DNA of 64,000 nucleotides, taken from positions 23,653,501 through 23,717,500 of the forward strand of contig CP114481.1 in the NCBI GenBank assembly GCA_027186245.1. The letters run 5' to 3'. The notes under the pieces were generated by a model, which made no database searches, was not told where the DNA came from, and worked only from the letters and a program-made list of their open reading frames with translations. Origin of the DNA: Coriaria nepalensis (lineage: Eukaryota; Streptophyta; Magnoliopsida; Cucurbitales; Coriariaceae). The translations under genes were made by a program, and so were the position numbers. Position 1 is the stretch's first letter. Every line of letters begins with the position of its first letter. This document shows positions 1 to 12,250 of the stretch, in pieces.

Positions 1-1227
1 TCGTGTTTTAAATGCAAAAATAGAATTGGTTCGAAGTGCTTCCAAACAATTTAATGGTATTAAAAGACTGAACGACACACTTTTTAAGGCAAAAATAATG
101 CATTGTTGTCTTCGATAGATTATTTGCAAGTTATGTAAGAAAATCATGTTTGAGGGGCGAAAATAGCATTCGTTCAACTTAATTTAGAATGATTTATTGA
201 CTAGAAGAGACTCAGTGACATGACTTTAAGGCTAAACAAATGCATTGTTGCCATCAGTAGATCAACTGCAAGTTATGCACGAAAGTCATGTTTAAGGGGC
301 AAATTTCATTCGAAGTGATTTAGAATGATTTACTGACTAAAAGAGATCCAATAATATGACCTTAAGACTAAAAAAATGCATAGTTGCCTTCAATAGATCA
401 ATTGCAAGTTATGCATGAAACTCGTGTTTTAAATGCAAAAATAGAATTGGTTCGAAGTGCTTTCCAACAATTTAATGATATTAAGAGACTGAACGACATA
501 CTTTTTAAGGCAAAAATAATGCATTGTTGTCTTCAATAAATTAATTTTAAGTTATGTAAGAAAATCATGTTTGAAGGGCGAAAGTCGAATTCGTTCGACT
601 TAATTTGGAATAATTTAATAACAAGAAGAGACTCTGTGACATGACTTTAAGGCTAAACAAATGCATTTTTGCCTTCAATAGATCAACTGCAAGTTATGCA
701 CGAAAGTCATGTTTAAAGGCCGAATTTCATTCGAAGTAATTTAGAATGATTTAATGACTAAAAGAGACGCAATACTATGACTTTAAGGCTAAAAAAATGC
801 ATAGTTGCCTTCAATAGATCAATTACAAGTTATGCATGAAAGTCGTGTCTTAAATGCAAAAATAGAATTGGTTCGAAGTGCTTTCAAACAATTTAATGAT
901 ATGAAAAGACTTAATGATATGCTTTTTAAGGCTAAAATAATGCATTGTTGTCTTTATTAGATTATTTGCAAGTTATGTAAGAAAATAATGTTTGAAGGGC
1001 GAAAATAGAATTTGTCGAATTAATTTAGAATGATTTATTGACTAGAAGGGACTCAGTGACATGACCTTAAGGCTAAACAAATGGATTGTTGCCCTCAATA
1101 GATCAAGTGCAAGTTATGCATGAAAGTCATGTTTAAGGGGCGGATTTCATTCGAACTAGTTTAGAATGATTTATTGACTAAAAGAGATCCAATAATTTGA
1201 CCGTAAGACTAAAAAAATACATAGTTG

Positions 1228-1370
1228 CCTTCAATAGATCAATTGCAAGTTATGTGTGAAAGTTGTGTTTTAAATGCAAAAATAGAATTGGTTCGAAGTT
1301 CTTTCAAACAATTTAATGATATGAAAAGACTGAATGATATGCTTTTTAATGCTAAAATAATGCATTGTTG
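1228..1370 (+). repeat. Subunit A (143 bp), reference copy
   Basis: Subunit A is recognised by TTAAATGCAAAAATAGAATT, then a GTTCGAAGT box, then CAATTTAATGAT, and CTTTTTAAGGC near the end. It exists in two main flavours that alternate in HORs: one with GATATTAAAAGACTGAACG and ACTCGTG, the other with GATATGAAAAGACTGAATG and GTCGTG or GTTGTG. In one forward frame A has no stop codon, which produces recurrent open stretches of about 60 codons; I do not regard these as genes (see rejected list). Confidence 0.9.
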
Positions 1371-1512
1371 TCTTCAAAAGATTAATTGCAAAATATGTAA
1401 TAATTTCATGATTGAAGGGCAAAAATAGAATTCATTCGAATTAATTTAGAATGATTTAATGATAAGGAGAGACTCAATGACATGATTTTAAGGCAAAACA
1501 AATGCATTGTTG
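1371..1512 (+). repeat. Subunit B (142 bp), reference copy
   Basis: Subunit B is recognised by TCTTCAAT followed by TTAATTGCAAGTTATGTAA, then AAAATCATG, GAAGGGCGAAAATAGAATTC, and the end box GACATGACTTTAAGGC. This copy is of the GATAAGGAGAGACTCAATGAC type. Other types read TAACTAGAAGAGACTCAGTG or TTGACTAGAAGAGACTCAG, and these serve as diagnostic marks for following HORs. An 8-bp deletion in the GACTCAGTGAC box marks one lineage (see 9026-9055 and the 12-16 kb block). Confidence 0.9.
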
Positions 1513-1649
1513 CTTTCAACAGATCAACTGCGAGTAATGCAAGTAATTCATTTTTAAAGACCGAATTTCGTTTGAAGTGATTTAGAATGATTTAATGACT
1601 ACAAGAGATGCAATAATATGACTTTAAGGAAAAAAAAAATGCATAGTTG
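1513..1649 (+). repeat. Subunit C (137 bp), reference copy
   Basis: Subunit C is recognised by GATCAACTGC, GCACGAAAGTCAT, then AAAGGCCGAATTTCGTTCGA or AGGGGCGAATTTCATTCGA, then GATTTAGAATGATTTAATGA, and a terminal run of 6-9 A before TGCATAGTTG. It is usually 136 bp, 6-7 bp shorter than A and B. Alternating C types are GAGACGCAATAATATGAC and GAGATCCAATAATATGAC. Confidence 0.9.
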
Positions 1650-2526
1650 CCTTCAATAGATCAATTGCAAGTTATGCATGAAACTCGTGTTTTAAATGCT
1701 AAAATAAAATTGGTTCGAAGTGCTTTCAAACAATTTAATGATATTAAAAGACTGAACGATATACTTTTTAAGGCAAAAATAATGCATTGTTGTCTTGAAT
1801 AAATTAATTTTAAGTTATGTAAGAAAATCATGTTTGAAGGGCGAAAATAGAATTCGTTGGACTTAATTTGGAATAATTTAATAACAAGAAGAGATTCAGT
1901 GACATGACTTTAAGGCTGAACAAATGCATTTGTGCCTTCAATAGATCAACTGCAAGTTATGCACGGAAGTCATGTTTAAAGGACGAATTTCATTCGAAGT
2001 AATTTAGAATGATTTAATGACTAAAATAGACGCAATACTATGACTTTAAGGCTAAAAAAATGCATAGTTGCCTTCAATAGATCAATTGCAAGTTATGCAT
2101 GAAACTCGTGTTTTAAATGCAAAATTAGAATTGGTTCGAAGTGCTTTCAAACAATTTAATGATACAAAAAGACTGAACGACATACTTTTTAAGGCAAAAA
2201 TAATGCACTATTGTCTTCAATAGATTATTTGCAAGTTATGTAAGAAAATCATGTTTGAGGGGCGAAAATAGAATTCGTTCGACTTAATTTGGAATAATTT
2301 ATTGACTAGAAGAGACTCAGTGACATGACTTTAAGGCTAAACAAATGCATTGTTGCCATCAGTAGATCAACTGCAAGTTATGCACGGAAGTCATGTTTAA
2401 GGGGCAAATTTCATTCGAAGTGATTTAGAATGATTTACTGACTAAAAGAGATCCAATAATATGACCTTAAGACTAAAAAAATGCATAGTTGCCTTCAATA
2501 GATCAATTGCAAGTTATGCATGAAAC

Positions 2527-5051
2527 TCGTGTTTTAAATGCAAAAATAGAATTGGTTCGAAGTGCTTCCAAACAATTTAATGATATTAAAAGACTGAACG
2601 ACACACTTTTTAAGGCAAAAATAATGCATTGTTGTCTTCGATAGATTATTTGCAAGTTATGTAAGAAAATCATGTTTGAGGGGCGAAAATAGCATTCGTT
2701 CAACTTAATTTAGAATGATTTATTGACTAGAAGAGACTCAGTGACATGACTTTAAAGCTAAACAAATGCATTGTTGCCATCAGTAGATCAACTGCAAGTT
2801 ATGCACGAAAGTCAGGTTTAAAGGCCGAATTTCATTCGAAGTAATTTAGAATGATTTAATGACTAAAAGAGACGCAATACTATGACTTTAAGGCTAAAAA
2901 ATGCATAGTTGCCTTCAATAGATCAATTACAAGTTATGCATGAAAGTCGTGTCTTAAATGCAAAAATAGAATTGGTTCGAAGTGCTTTCCAACAATTTAA
3001 TGATATTAAGAGACTGAACGACATACTTTTTAAGGCAAAAATAATGCATTGTTGTCTTCAATAAATTAATTTTAAGTTATGTAAGAAAATCATGTTTGAA
3101 GGGCGAAAGTCGAATTCGTTCGACTTAATTTGGAATAATTTAATAACAAGAAGAGACTCCGTGACATGACTTTAAGGCTAAACAAATGCATTTTTGCCTT
3201 CAATAGATCAACTGCAAGTTATGCACGAAAGTCATGTTTAAAGGCCGAATTTCATTCGAAGTAATTTAGAATGATTTAATGACTAAAAGAGACGCAATAC
3301 TATGACTTTAAGGCTAAAAAAATGCATAGTTGCCTTCAATAGATCAATTACAAGTTATGCATGAAAGTCGTGTCTTAAATGCAAAAATAGAATTGGTTCG
3401 AAGTGCTTTCAAACAATTTAATGATATGAAAAGACTTAATGATATGCTTTTTAAGGCTAAAATAATGCATTGTTGTCTTTATTAGATTATTTGCAAGTTA
3501 TGTAAGAAAATAATGTTTGAAGGGCGAAAATAGAATTTGTCGAATTAATTTAGAATGATTTATTGACTAGAAGAGACTCAGTGACATGACCTTAAGGCTA
3601 AACAAATGGATTGTTGCCCTCAATAGATCAAGTGCAAGTTATGCATGAAAGTCATGTTTAAGGGGCGGATTTCATTCGAACTAGTTTAGAATGATTTATT
3701 GACTAAAAGAGATCCAATAATATGACCGTAAGACTAAAAAAATACATAGTTGCCTTCAATAGATCAATTGCAAGTTATGCGTGAAAGTTGTGTTTTAAAT
3801 GCAAAAATAGAATTGGTTCGAAGTTCTTTCAAACAATTTAATGATATGAAAAGACTGAATGATATGCTTTTTAATGCTAAAATAATGCATTGTTGTCTTC
3901 AAAAGATTAATTGCAAAATATGTAATAATTTCATGATTGAAGGGCAAAAATAGAATTCATTCGAATTAATTTAGAATGATTTAATGATAAGGAGAGACTC
4001 AATGACATGATTTTAAGGCAAAACAAATGCATTGTTGCTTTCAACAGATCAACTGCGAGTAATGCAAGTAATTCATTTTTAAAGACCGAATTTCATTTGA
4101 AGTGATTTAGAATGATTTAATGACTACAAGAGATGCAATAATATGACTTTAAGGAAAAAAAAAATGCATAGTTGCCTTCAATAGATCAATTGCAAGTTAT
4201 GCATGAAACTCGTGTTTTAAATGCAAAAATAAAATTGGTTCGAAGTGCTTTCAAACAATTTAATGATATTAAAAGACTGAACGATATACTTTTTAAGGCA
4301 AAAATAATGCATTGTTGTCTTGAATAAATTAATTTTAAGTTATGTAAGAAAATCATGTTTGAAGGGCGAAAATAGAATTCGTTGGACTTAATTTGGAATA
4401 ATTTAATAACAAGAAGAGATTCAGTGACATGACTTTAAGGCTGAACAAATGCATTTGTGCCTTCAATAGATCAACTGCAAGTTATGCACGGAAGTCATGT
4501 TTAAAGGACAAATTTCATTCGAAGTAATTTAGAATGATTTAATGACTAAAAGAGACGCAATACTATGACTTTAAGGCTAAAAAAATGCATAGTTGCCTTC
4601 AATAGATCAATTGCAAGTTATGCATGAAACTCGTGTTTTAAATGCAAAATTAGAATTGGTTCGAAGTGCTTTCAAACAATTTAATGATACAAAAAGACTG
4701 AACGACATACTTTTTAAGGCAAAAATAATGCACTATTGTCTTCAATAGATTATTTGCAAGTTATGTAAGAAAATCATGTTTGAGGGGCGAAAATAGAATT
4801 CGTTCGACTTAATTTGGAATAATTTATTGACTAGAAGAGACTCAGTGACATGACTTTAAGGCTAAACAAATGCATTGTTGCCATCAGTAGATCAACTGCA
4901 AGTTATGCACGGAAGTCATGTTTAAGGGGCAAATTTCATTCGAAGTGATTTAGAATGATTTACTGACTAAAAGAGATCCAATAATATGACCTTAAGACTA
5001 AAAAAATGCATAGTTGCCTTCAATAGATCAATTGCAAGTTATGCATGAAAC
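2527..5051 (+). repeat. 2525-bp higher-order repeat, copy 2
   Basis: This copy matches the following one with only scattered single-base differences visible over more than 2 kb, which indicates recent amplification. It carries the marker CAGGTTTAAAGGCC near 2814, also seen near 5338 in copy 3 but absent from copy 1. Most other diagnostic variants are shared with copy 1. Confidence 0.9.
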
Positions 5052-7320
5052 TCGTGTTTTAAATGCAAAAATAGAATTGGTTCGAAGTGCTTCCAAACAA
5101 TTTAATGATATTAAAAGACTGAACGACACACTTTTTAAGGCAAAAATAATGCATTGTTGTCTTCGATAGATTATTTGCAAGTTATGTAAGAAAATCATGT
5201 TTGAGGGGCGAAAATAGCATTCGTTCAACTTAATTTAGAATGATTTATTGACTAGAAGAGACTCAGTGACATGACTTTAAAGCTAAACAAATGCATTGTT
5301 GCCATCAGTAGATCAACTGCAAGTTATGCACGAAAGTCAGGTTTAAAGGCCGAATTTCATTCGAAGTAATTTAGAATGATTTAATGACTAAAAGAGACGC
5401 AATACTATGACTTTAAGGCTAAAAAAATGCATAGTTGCCTTCAATAGATCAATTACAAGTTATGCATGAAAGTCGTGTCTTAAATGCAAAAATAGAATTG
5501 GTTCGAAGTGCTTTCCAACAATTTAATGATATTAAGAGACTGAACGACATACTTTTTAAGGCAAAAATAATGCATTGTTGTCTTCAATAAATTAATTTTA
5601 AGTTATGTAAGAAAATCATGTTTGAAGGGCGAAAGTCGAATTCGTTCGACTTACTTTGGAATAATTTAATAACAAGAAGAGACTCCGTGACATGACTTTA
5701 AGGCTAAACAAATGCATTTTTGCCTTCAATAGATCAACTGCAAGTTATGCACGAAAGTCATGTTTAAAGGCCGAATTTCATTCGAAGTAATTTAGAATGA
5801 TTTAATGACTAAAAGAGACGCAATACTATGACTTTAAGGCTAAAAAAATGCATAGTTGCCTTCAATAGATCAATTACAAGTTATGCATGAAAGTCGTGTC
5901 TTAAATGCAAAAATAGAATTGGTTCGAAGTGCTTTCAAACAATTTAATGATATGAAAAGACTTAATGATATGCTTTTTAAGGCAAAAATAATGCATTGTT
6001 GTCTTTAATAGATTATTTGCAAGTTATGTAAGAAAATAATGTTTGAAGGGCAAAAATAGAATTTGTCGAATTAATTTAGAATGATTTATTGACTAGAAGA
6101 GACTCAGTGACATGACCTTAAGGCTAAACAAATGGATTGTTGCCCTCAATAGATCAAGTGCAAGTTATGCATGAAAGTCATGTTTAAGGGGCGGATTTCA
6201 TTCGAACTAGTTTAGAATGATTTATTGACTAAAAGAGATCCTATAATATGACCTTAAGACTAAAAAAATACATAGTTGCCTTCAATAGATCAATTGCAAG
6301 TTATGCGTGAAAGTTGTGTTTTAAATGCAAAAATAGAATTGGTTCGAAGTTCTTTCAAACAATTTAATGATATGAAAAGACTGAATGATATGCTTTTTAA
6401 TGCTAAAATAATGCATTGTTGTCTTCAACAGATTAATTGCAAAATATGTAATAAAATCATGATTGAAGGGCAAAAATAGAATTCATTCGAATTAATTTAG
6501 AATGATTTAATGATAAGGAGAGACTCAATGACATGATTTTAAGGCAAAACAAATGCATTGTTGCTTTCAATAGATCAACTGCCAGTTATGGAAGTAATTC
6601 ATTTTTAAAGACCGAATTTCGTTTGAAGTGATTTAGAATGATTTAATGACTAAAAGAGATGCAATAATATGACTTTAAGGAAAAAAAAATGCATAGTTGC
6701 CTTCAATAGATCAATTGCAAGTTATGCATGAAACTCGTGTTTTAAATGCAAAAATAGAATTGGTTCGAAGTGCTTTCAAACAATTTAATGATATTAAAAG
6801 ACTGAACGATATACTTTTTAAGGCAAAAATAATGCATTGTTGTCTTCAATAAATTAATTTTAAGTTATGTAAGAAAATCATGTTTGAAGGGCGAAAATAG
6901 AATTCGTTGGACTTAATTTGGAATAATTTAATAACAAGAAGAGATTCAGTGACATGACTTTAAGGCTGAACAAATGCATTTGTGCCTTCAATAGATCAAC
7001 TGCAAGTTATGCACGGAAGTCATGTTTAAAGGCCGAATTTCATTCGAAGTAATTTAGAATGATTTAATTACTAAAAGAGACGCAATACTATGACTTTAAG
7101 GCTAAAAAAATGCATAGTTGCCTTCAATAGATCAATTGCAAGTTATGCATGAAACTTGTGTTTTAAATGCAAAATTAGAATTGATTCGAAGTGCTTTCAA
7201 ACAATTTAATGATACGAAAAGACTGAACGACATACTTTTTAAGGCAAAAATAATGCATTATTGTCTTCACTAGATTATTTGCAAGTTATGTAAGAAAATC
7301 ATGTTTGAGGGGCGAAAATA
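5052..7320 (+). repeat. 2525-bp higher-order repeat, copy 3 (incomplete, ~2.27 kb)
   Basis: The match at a 2525-bp offset continues through the ATTCGTTGGACTT marker near 6902 and the GCAAAATTAGAATTG A subunit near 7169. It then breaks at about 7320, where this copy reads AATTTGTCGAATTAATTTAG while copy 2 reads ATTCGTTCGACTTAATTTGG. Divergence from copy 2 rises towards the right end: near 6421, CAACAG replaces CAAAAG and AATAAAATCATG replaces AATAATTTCATG. This is the edge of the homogenised block. Confidence 0.85.
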
Positions 7321-10300
7321 GAATTTGTCGAATTAATTTAGAATGATTTATTAACTAGAAGAGACTCAGTGACATGACTTTAAGGCTAAACAAATGCATT
7401 GTTGCCCTCAATAGATCAACTGCAAGTTATGCACGAAAGACAGGTTTAAGGGGCGAATTTCATTCGAAGTGATTTAGAACGATTTAATGACTAAAAGAGA
7501 TGCAATAATATGACTTTAAGAATAAAAAAATGCATAGTTGCCTTCAATTGATCAATTGCAAGTTATGCACGAAACTCGTGTTTTAAATGCAAAAATAGAA
7601 TTGGTTCGAAGTGCTTTCAAACAATTTAATGATATTAAAAGACTGATTGATATGCTTTTTAAGACTAAAATAATGCATTGTTGTCTTCAATAGATTAATT
7701 CCAAATTATGTGATAAATTCATGTTTGAAGGGCGAAAATAGAATTCGTTCGACTTTATTTGGAATAATTAAATAACTAGAAGAGACTCTGTGACATGACT
7801 TTAAGGCTAAACAAATGCATTTTTGCTTTCAATAGATCAACTGCAAGTTATGCACGAAAGTCATTTTTAAAGGCCGAATTTCGTTCGAAGTGATTTAGAA
7901 TGATTCACTGACTAAAACAGATCCAATAATATGACCTTAAGACTAAAAAAATGCATAGTTCCCTTCAATAGATCAATTGCAAGTTATGCATGAAACTCGT
8001 GTTTTAAATGCAAAAAAAGAATTGGTTCGAAGTGCTTTCAAGCAATTTAATGATATTAAAAGACTTTGAGGGATATGCTTTTTAAGGCAAAAATAATGCA
8101 TTGTTGTCTTCAATAAATTAATTGCAAGTTATGTAAGGAAATCATGTTTGAAGGGCGAAAATAGAATTCGTTCGACTTAATTTGGAATAATTTAATAACT
8201 AGAAGAGACTCAGTGACATGACTTTAAGGCTAAACAAATGCATTGTTGCTTTCAATAGATCAACTGCAAGTTATGCACGAAAGTCATTTTTAAAGGCCGA
8301 ATTTCATTCGAAGTAATTTAGAATGTTTTAATTACTAAAAGAGACGCAATACTATGACTTTAAGGCTAAAAAAATGCATAGTTGCCTTCAATTGATCAAT
8401 TACAAGTTATGCATGAAAGTCGTGCCTTAAATGCAAAAATAGAATTGTTCAAAGTGTTTTCAAACAATTTAATGATATGAAAAGACTGAATGATATGCTT
8501 TTTAAGACTAAAATAATGCGTTATTGTCTTCAATAGATTAATTGCAAGTTATGTAAGAAAATCATGTTTGAAGGGCGAAAATAGAATTTGTCGAATTAAT
8601 TTAGAATGATTTATTAACTAGAAGAGACTCAGTGACATGACTTTAAGGCTAAACAATTGCATTGTTGCCCTCAATAGATCAACTGCAAGTTATGCACGAA
8701 AGACAGGTTTACGGGGCGAATTTCATTCGAAGTTCTTTGGATTGATTTACTGACTAAAAGAGATCCAATAATATGACCTTAAAACTAAAAAAATGCATAG
8801 TTGCCTTCAATAGATCAATTGCAAGTTATGCATGAAACTCGTGTTTTAAATGCAAAAATAGAATTGGTTCGAAGTGCTTCCAAACAATTTAATGATATTA
8901 AAAGACTGAACGATATAATTTTTAAGGCAAAAATAATGCATTGTTGTCTTCAATAAATTAATTGCAAGTTATGTAAGAAAATCATGTTTGAAGGGCGGAA
9001 ATAGAATTCGTTCGACTAAATTTGGAATAATTTAATAACTAGAAGAGACATGATTTTAAGGCTACACAAAAGCATTTTTGCCTTCAATTGATCAACTGCA
9101 AGTTATGCACGAAAATCATTTTTCGAGGCCGAATTTCGTTCGCAGTGATTTAGAATGATTTAATGACTAAAAGAGACGCAATAATATGACTTTAAGGATA
9201 AAAAAATTCATAGTTGCCTTCAATAGATCAATTGCAAGTTATGCATGAAACTCGTGTTTTAAATGCAAAAATAGAATTGGTTCGAAGTGCTTCCAAACAA
9301 TTTAATGATATTAAAAGACTGAACGATATAATTTTTAAGGCAAAAATAATGCATTGTTGTCTTCAATAAATTAATTGCAAGTTGTGTAAGAAAATCATGT
9401 TTGAAGGGCGGAAATAGAATTCGTTCGACTTAATTTGGAATAATTTAATAACTAGAAGAGACTCAGTGACATGACTTTAAGGCTAAACAAATGCATTTTT
9501 GCCTTTAATAGATCAACTACAAGTTATGCACGAAAGTCATTTTTCAAGGCCGAATTTCGTTCGAAGTCATTTAGAATGATTTAATGACTAAAAGAGACGC
9601 AATAATATGACTTTTAGGCAAAAAAAAGCATAGTTGCCTTCAATAGATCAATTGCAACTTATGCATGAAAGTCATGTCTTAAATGCAAAAATAGAATTGG
9701 TTCGAAGTGCTTTGAAACAATTTAATGATATGAAAAGAGTGAATGATATACTTTTTAAGGCTAAAATAATGCATTTTTGTCTTCAATAGATTAATTGCAA
9801 AATATGTACTAAAATTATGATTGAAGGGCAAAAATAGAATTCATTCCAATTAATTTGGAATGATTGAATGATAAGGAGAGATTCAATGACATGATTTTAA
9901 GGCAAAACAAATGCGTTGTTGCTTTCAATAGATCAACTGCAAGTTATGCACGAATGTCATTTTTAAAGACCAAATTTCGTTCGAAGTGATTTAGAATGAT
10001 TTAATGACTAAAAGAGACGCAATAATAAGACTTTAAGGATAAAAAAATTCATCGTTGCCTTCAATAGATCAATTGCAAGTTATGCATGAAACTCGTGTTT
10101 TGAATGCGAATATAGAATTGGTTCGAAGCGCTTTCAAACAATTTTATGATATTAAAAGGCTGAACGATATACTTTTTAAAGAAAAAATAAGGCATTGTTG
10201 TCTTCAATAAATTAATTTTAAGTTATGTAAGAAAATCATGTTTGAAGGGCGAAAATAGAATTCGTTCGACTTAATTTGGAATAATTTAATAACAAAAAGA

Positions 10301-12250
10301 GACTTAGTGACATGACTTTAAGGCTGAACAAATGCATTTTTGCCTTCAATAGATCAACTGCAAGTTATGCATGAAAGTCATGTTTAAAGGCTGAATTTCA
10401 TTCGAAGTAATTTAGAATGATTTAATGACTAAAAGAGACGCAATAATATGACTTTAAGGATAAAAAAATTCATAGTTGCCTTCAATAGATCAATTGCAAG
10501 TTATGCATGAAAGTCGTGTCTTAAATGCAAAAATAGAATTGGTTCGAAGTGCGTTCAAACAATTTAATGATATGAAAAGACTTAATGATATACTTTTTAA
10601 GGCAAAAATAATGCGTTGTTGTCTTCAATAGATTATTTGCAAGTTATGTAAGAAAATAATGTTTGAAGGGCGAAAATAGAATTTGTCGAATTAATTTAGA
10701 ATGATTTATTGACTAGAAGAGACTCAGTGACATGACCTTAAGGCTAAACAAATGCATTGTTGCCCTCAATAGATCAAGTGCAAGTTATGCACGAAAGTCA
10801 TGCTTAAGGGGCGAATTTAATTCGAAGTGGTTTAGAATGATTTATTGACTAAAAGGGATCCAATAATATGACCTTAAGACTAAAAAAATACATAGTTGCC
10901 TTCAATAGATCAATTGCAAGTTATGCGTGAAAGTTGTGTTTTAAATGCAAAAATAGAATTAGTTCGAAGTTCTTTCAAACAATTTAATGATATGAAAAGA
11001 CTGAATGATACTCTTTTTAATGCTAAAATAATGCACAGTTGTCTTCAAAAGATTAATTGCAAAATATGTAATAAAATCATGATTGAAGGGCAAAAATAGA
11101 ATTCATTCGAATTAATTTAGAATGATTTAATGATAAGGAGAGACTCAATGACATGATTTTAAGGCAAAACAAATGCATCGTTTCTTTCAATAGATCAACT
11201 GCAAGTTATGCACGAAAGTCATTTTTAAAGACCGAATTTCGTTCGAAGTAATTTACAATGATTTAATGACTAAAAGAGACACAATAATATGACTTTAAGG
11301 ATAAAAAAATGCATAGTTGCCTTCAATAGATCAATTGCAAGTTATGCATGAAACTCGTGTTTTAAATGCAAAAATAGAATTGGTTCGTAGTGCTTTCAAA
11401 CAATTTAATGATATTAAAAGACTGAACGACATACTTTTTAAGGCAAAAATAATGCAGTGTTGTCTTCAATAGATTAATTTTAAGTTATGTAAGAAAATCA
11501 TGTTTGAAGGGCGAAAATAGAATTCGTTCGACTTAATTTGCAATAATTTAATAACAAAAAGAGACTTAGTGACATGACTTTAAGGCTGAACAAATGCATT
11601 TTTGCCTTCAATAGATCAACTGCAAGTTATGCATGAAAGTCATGTTTAAAGGCCGAATTTCATTCGAAGTAATTTAGAATGATTTAATGACTAAAAGAGA
11701 CGCAATAATATGACTTTAAGGATAAAAAAATTCATAGTTGCCTTCAATAGATCAATTGCAAGTTATGCATGAAACTCGTGTTTTGAATGCAAAAATAGAA
11801 TTGGTTCGAAGTGCTTTCAAACAATTTAATGATATGAAAAGACTTAATGATATACTTTTTAAGGCTAAAATAATGCATTGTTGTCTTCAATAGATTATTT
11901 GCAAGTTATGTAAGAAAATCATGTTTGAGGGGCGAAAATAGAATTCGTTCGACTTAATTTGGAATAATTTAATAACTAGAAGAGACTCTGTGACATGACT
12001 TTAAGGCTAAACAAATGCATTTTTTCCTTTAATAGATCAACTGCAAGTTATGCACAAAAGTCATGTTTAAAGGCCGAATTTCATTCGAAGTAATTTAGAA
12101 TGATTTAATGACTAAAAGAGACGCAATACTATGCCTTTAAGGATAAAAAAATTCATAGTTGCCTTCAATAGATCAATTGCAAGTTATGCATGAAACTCGT
12201 GTTTTGAATGCAAAAATAGAATTGGTTCGAAGTGCTTTCAAACAATTTTA
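7320..12250 (+). repeat. Mosaic satellite monomers between HOR blocks
   Basis: About 12 monomers with no single dominant HOR. Pieces of other blocks are visible: 10500-11160 is an older relative of 5880-6540 at an offset of 4620 bp (11 monomers), and 10205-10510 recurs at 11467-11772 with an offset of 1262 bp (three monomers). Neighbouring monomers around 8830-9020 and 9250-9440 are near-identical, sharing GATATAATTTTTAAGG, at an offset of only 413 bp. No gene or foreign insert is visible here. Confidence 0.85.
9026..9055 (+). other. 8-bp deletion variant in subunit B (413-bp monomer)
   Basis: The usual box GAGACTCAGTGACATGA is shortened to GAGACATGA. The lost 8 bp lie between two copies of GAC, so slippage or microhomology deletion explains it. 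The same deletion recurs near 12825, 13658, 14492 and 15747. It therefore marks a lineage that seeded the 12-16 kb block. Confidence 0.8.

Larger units (their letters stand above)
1228..1649 (+). repeat. Representative 422-bp monomer (subunits A+B+C)
   Basis: One complete monomer, given as a reference for the array. It runs from the base after GTTG of the previous unit to the next GTTG. It splits into three pieces of 143, 142 and 137 bp with the same beginning and the same end. The usual monomer is 421 bp; this copy has one extra A in the A-tract at the end of C. The next monomer starts at 1650 with the same CTTCAATAGATCAATTGC box. Confidence 0.93.
1..2526 (+). repeat. 2525-bp higher-order repeat, copy 1 (18 subunits)
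   Basis: The window opens in subunit A at TCGTGTTTTAAATGC, which recurs at 2527 and 5052, giving a period of 2525-2526 bp or six monomers. Diagnostic variants at the same offset include AATAGCATTCGTTCAACTT near 165, 2691 and 5216; ATTCGTTGGACTTAATTTGG near 1853 and 4377; and the CAACAGATCAACTGCGAG variant near 1517. Copy 1 differs from copies 2 and 3 over about 293-440, where it carries the GGGGCAAATTTC / GATCCAATAATATGACC type. That looks like a conversion tract (see findings). Confidence 0.9.

Noticed and set aside
1225..1428. Recurrent ~61-67-codon open frames on the plus strand in subunit A running into B (also at 3750, 6276, 10896, 20537, 21379, 24320, 27712, 29402, 57283, 59102 and 60921)
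   Set aside because: They recur only because the satellite monomer recurs. Those near position 1225 begin at TTG rather than ATG. Most other A copies are closed by TAA or TAG at the start of B, and changes between copies are not concentrated at third positions. There is no promoter or gene context, so I do not annotate them as CDS.
2503..2703. 66-codon open frame on the minus strand (also 5028-5228)
   Set aside because: It is the reverse strand of a single A-B stretch in the 2525-bp HOR and is broken in other copies of the same subunits. It is a by-product of the repeat.
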